Below are positions 62,137 through 64,000 of a stretch of 64,000 bases of DNA, in pieces. Made by a program: the position numbers and the translations under genes. The notes below the pieces were generated by a model that saw only the letters and a list, made by a program, of their open reading frames with translations, made no database searches and had not been told where the DNA came from. The first letter of the stretch is position 1; every line of letters begins with the position of its first letter. Source of the DNA: JBJHBP01 sp050485645 (lineage in GTDB: Bacteria; Pseudomonadota; Gammaproteobacteria; Steroidobacterales; Rariloculaceae); the NCBI GenBank assembly GCA_050485645.1, contig JBJHBT010000022.1:1-64000 (forward strand), in the 5' to 3' direction.

Positions 62137-63846
62137 TCAATCCTCCCCGCGCCGATAGCCGTAGCCTTTGGGTCGCCGGCGTCGCGGCCCGCGGCCGGCG
62201 CCGCTGCCTTCACCTTTCGATTCACCCTGTCCTTCCACCCGGCTCTTCTTCCAGAACTCGCGGGAGATTGCCCCTTCGCGCAGTAGCTTCCGATCGGTGG
62301 GGGCAGCGTCCTGCGCGCCCTGCTTCTCGCCGGCCTGCCCTGTCTGCGGGCTTTGTGCCTTGCGCCAGAATTCTCGTGCCAGGGCGCCGTCTTCCAAAAG
62401 GCGCGGGTCGGTTCGGTGCGCGTTTTGCCGCCGGCGCTTTTCGGCCTGAGCCGCAAGAGCCGCCCGGCGCTGGCCTTCGGCGATCCGGCGTGCGCGGCGC
62501 GCTTTGCGCGCCAGTGAACGCTGCTCGCGGAGCTCGACCTTATCGAGCGCCACATGACGGCGCTTGATACCGCGTTTTTCCCGGGCGTGCCGCCGGGCCA
62601 GCGCGGCTTGCTCCAGGGCTTGCTTGCGGGCCGGATCGAGCCCGCTCATCCGCTGTACCGCCCCCAGAACCGAGCGCAAGGCCGGGCTTTTTTCAATCAG
62701 CCCGGCAACCGCGCTGCGCAGCTGGAAGAGCATGCGGCGGCTCTCGGCCTTGTGGGCGGCATCGAGCCGCAGTCGCTCATCTGCCTGGCGCATCAATAGC
62801 GCCTGCTCATCCTGGGTAACGTCAAGCCGCCTGCGTGCTTGACGCTGAGCAAGCGCATCGCGCGCCTGACGCTGTTCTTGCTCCAATTTGGCAAGCTGAA
62901 GTTGCCAAGCCAACTCTTCCTGCTCTGCCGGATCCGGCGCCTCGGCGTCCATATACTGCCGGGCATCGTCCCATTTTTGCTCCTGATCGGCGCGCCGGCG
63001 CTGTTCTTCCTCGCGTGCCCGATCGGCCAAAGCGGCACGCCTTTGCGCGGCCAGCTCTTTGGCTTGATCGACGCTTGGCAGGCTCGCCGGATCGAGCGAG
63101 GCGAGCCTGGCCTTGATCTCTTTGGATTTGACGCCTTTGACGTAGCGGCTCAGGCTGTGCACGTCACCGCTCTGATCGATGATGACGTAGTTGCGCCGGT
63201 CGCCTTTGGCGAGAAAGTAGCCTTTTTCTTCTAAGGACATCTGGAAGGCGGCGGCGCTATCCGCGCCTTGATAGAGGCCGGTAATCTCATCGCGGCGCTG
63301 CTCCGCCGTGATGCCGGTTCGCCGCGCCTGGGCTTCTTCTGCGAAACTGGTCTTGAGCCGGTCTGACTTGAAGCGTTCTTTCTTCTTCCACGCTTCGAGA
63401 CCGGGCGGCAGATCATGGCCGAATTTCTCGCCCAGCTCGCAGGCTACATCGCAGAGTTTGCGGCGGTCATGAGCCATGTGGACGGCGCGAAGCCGCTCCC
63501 CGTCAATGCGCGACCACACGACATGGCAATGTGCGCGCCCTTCCTTCTCATGGAAGATGACGGCGCGCGGCTGACCACTCAGACCAAGCTTGGTTTCGAT
63601 GCGCTCGATCGCCTCGAAATACTGTTCGCGGCTCAGCGGCGCTGCGGGGTTAATGGAGAGGCTGTAAAAAGGCTGGCGGGCGCGCGTGCCTTTGGAGATT
63701 GCTTCGATTTCTGCAAAGGCGCCATGCAGGTCAGTGGCGATCGTTCCGCGCAGCTCGGCCAGCTCGATTTTCTCATTCTCGGCGGCATTGAGCAGGTGAG
63801 TGGCCAGATCCTGCCCGTAGGCGCGCTGGTTGCCCTTGAGGATCAT
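62137..63846 (-). CDS. Relaxase / mobilisation nuclease
   Basis: A 569-residue MOB-type relaxase that would nick the transfer origin of a mobilisable element. The N-terminal domain shows the metal-binding HxH signature, HEKEGRAHCHVVWSRID (His 99, 106, 108), and a candidate catalytic Tyr at residue 10 (QRAYGQDLATHLL). The rest (about 270-569) is a Gln/Arg/Ala-rich, probably coiled-coil tail. Its closest look is to relaxases common in Alphaproteobacteria, which hints at transfer between classes. It overlaps the upstream MobC-like gene by four bases (ATGA). No type IV secretion genes are in view. Confidence 0.85.
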   Translation of the reverse strand: MILKGNQRAYGQDLATHLLNAAENEKIELAELRGTIATDLHGAFAEIEAISKGTRARQPFYSLSINPAAPLSREQYFEAIERIETKLGLSGQPRAVIFHEKEGRAHCHVVWSRIDGERLRAVHMAHDRRKLCDVACELGEKFGHDLPPGLEAWKKKERFKSDRLKTSFAEEAQARRTGITAEQRRDEITGLYQGADSAAAFQMSLEEKGYFLAKGDRRNYVIIDQSGDVHSLSRYVKGVKSKEIKARLASLDPASLPSVDQAKELAAQRRAALADRAREEEQRRRADQEQKWDDARQYMDAEAPDPAEQEELAWQLQLAKLEQEQRQARDALAQRQARRRLDVTQDEQALLMRQADERLRLDAAHKAESRRMLFQLRSAVAGLIEKSPALRSVLGAVQRMSGLDPARKQALEQAALARRHAREKRGIKRRHVALDKVELREQRSLARKARRARRIAEGQRRAALAAQAEKRRRQNAHRTDPRLLEDGALAREFWRKAQSPQTGQAGEKQGAQDAAPTDRKLLREGAISREFWKKSRVEGQGESKGEGSGAGRGPRRRRPKGYGYRRGED

Positions 63847-64000
63847 GACTGCCGCCCCAGCGCATCGAAGCAGGCGATACGCAGATCGGCCAGATCACGC
63901 GCCATAGCGTCGATCAGGGCCGGATCAAGCTCTTGCGCGGCGGATTGCTCAACGGCGCGCAAGGCGGTGGCAAGGGTGCCGAGTTTAGCGAGCAGCTTCG
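63843..64000 (-). CDS. MobC-like mobilisation accessory protein, C-terminal part
   Basis: The 51 C-terminal residues (LLAKLGTLATALRAVEQSAAQ ... RIACFDALGRQS) of a gene that continues past the right edge. Its TGA overlaps the relaxase ATG. Position and helical composition suggest the small DNA-binding partner (MobC type) that helps relaxases at oriT, but the diagnostic N-terminal part is outside the window. Confidence 0.45.
   Translation of the reverse strand, partial: KLLAKLGTLATALRAVEQSAAQELDPALIDAMARDLADLRIACFDALGRQS

Overview
The window looks like a gammaproteobacterial chromosome carrying the left part of a mobile defence island. The core genes point to Gammaproteobacteria: zipA, smc, queF, dksA-gluQ, and the order rimP-nusA-infB-rbfA-truB-rpsO-pnp that is also found in E. 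coli. The lysine-rich tail on DksA, many Tat- and lipoprotein-type secreted enzymes, and high GC suggest the Xanthomonadales/Steroidobacterales/Woeseiales side of the class. That placement is an inference. No rRNA or complete tRNA gene was found.

Layout: 1-0.9 kb holds no recognised gene. 0.9-6.3 kb (minus) has a DUF6502-like protein, zipA and smc. 6.4-8.8 kb (plus) has queF, an unusual dksA with a histone-H1-like tail, and gluQ. A candidate small RNA with its own promoter and terminator lies at 8.88-9.01 kb. 9.0-17.7 kb (minus) is the translation/RNA operon. 18-23.3 kb holds a cytochrome c, a small coiled-coil protein, an acyl-CoA-dehydrogenase-fold flavoprotein and an overlapping pair of membrane GTPases. 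23.4-32.6 kb (plus) holds a PhoX-type phosphatase followed by a tightly overlapping five-gene Opp/Dpp-type ABC importer. Its binding protein appears circularly permuted. 32.6-46 kb is a run of exported or metabolic genes: two lipoproteins, malic enzyme, a PQQ/heme alcohol dehydrogenase, a Tat amidohydrolase, an esterase, an M23 peptidase and aspartate carbamoyltransferase. 46.2-48.16 kb holds a membrane-anchored protein, a decayed gene and short tandem repeats.

At about 48.2 kb a 13-bp sequence resembling the 3' end of an initiator tRNA is followed, on the minus strand, by a good intrinsic terminator. This looks like an attachment-site scar. To its right the GC content falls and the content becomes accessory: a 1469-residue RTX protein with a transglycosylase-like head plus a small exported partner, a membrane protein, a TIR + TIR-like (DUF1863) + two-TM operon, a ribbon-helix-helix regulator, a fused BsuBI/PstI-type methyltransferase-endonuclease, a Sir2-APAZ/short-Argonaute pair (SPARSA type), and a relaxase with a MobC-like partner running off the right edge.

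How the island may work: the TIR proteins and the Sir2-APAZ protein are expected to consume NAD+ on infection or plasmid entry, while the R-M fusion cuts unmodified DNA. A palindrome between the two divergent defence operons overlaps the first start codons on both sides. It is a good candidate operator for the ribbon-helix-helix protein, which would couple both operons to one switch. The least-described pieces are the TIR/TIR/2TM cassette, the RTX-transglycosylase with its partner, and the sRNA. The Argonaute system belongs to a published class.
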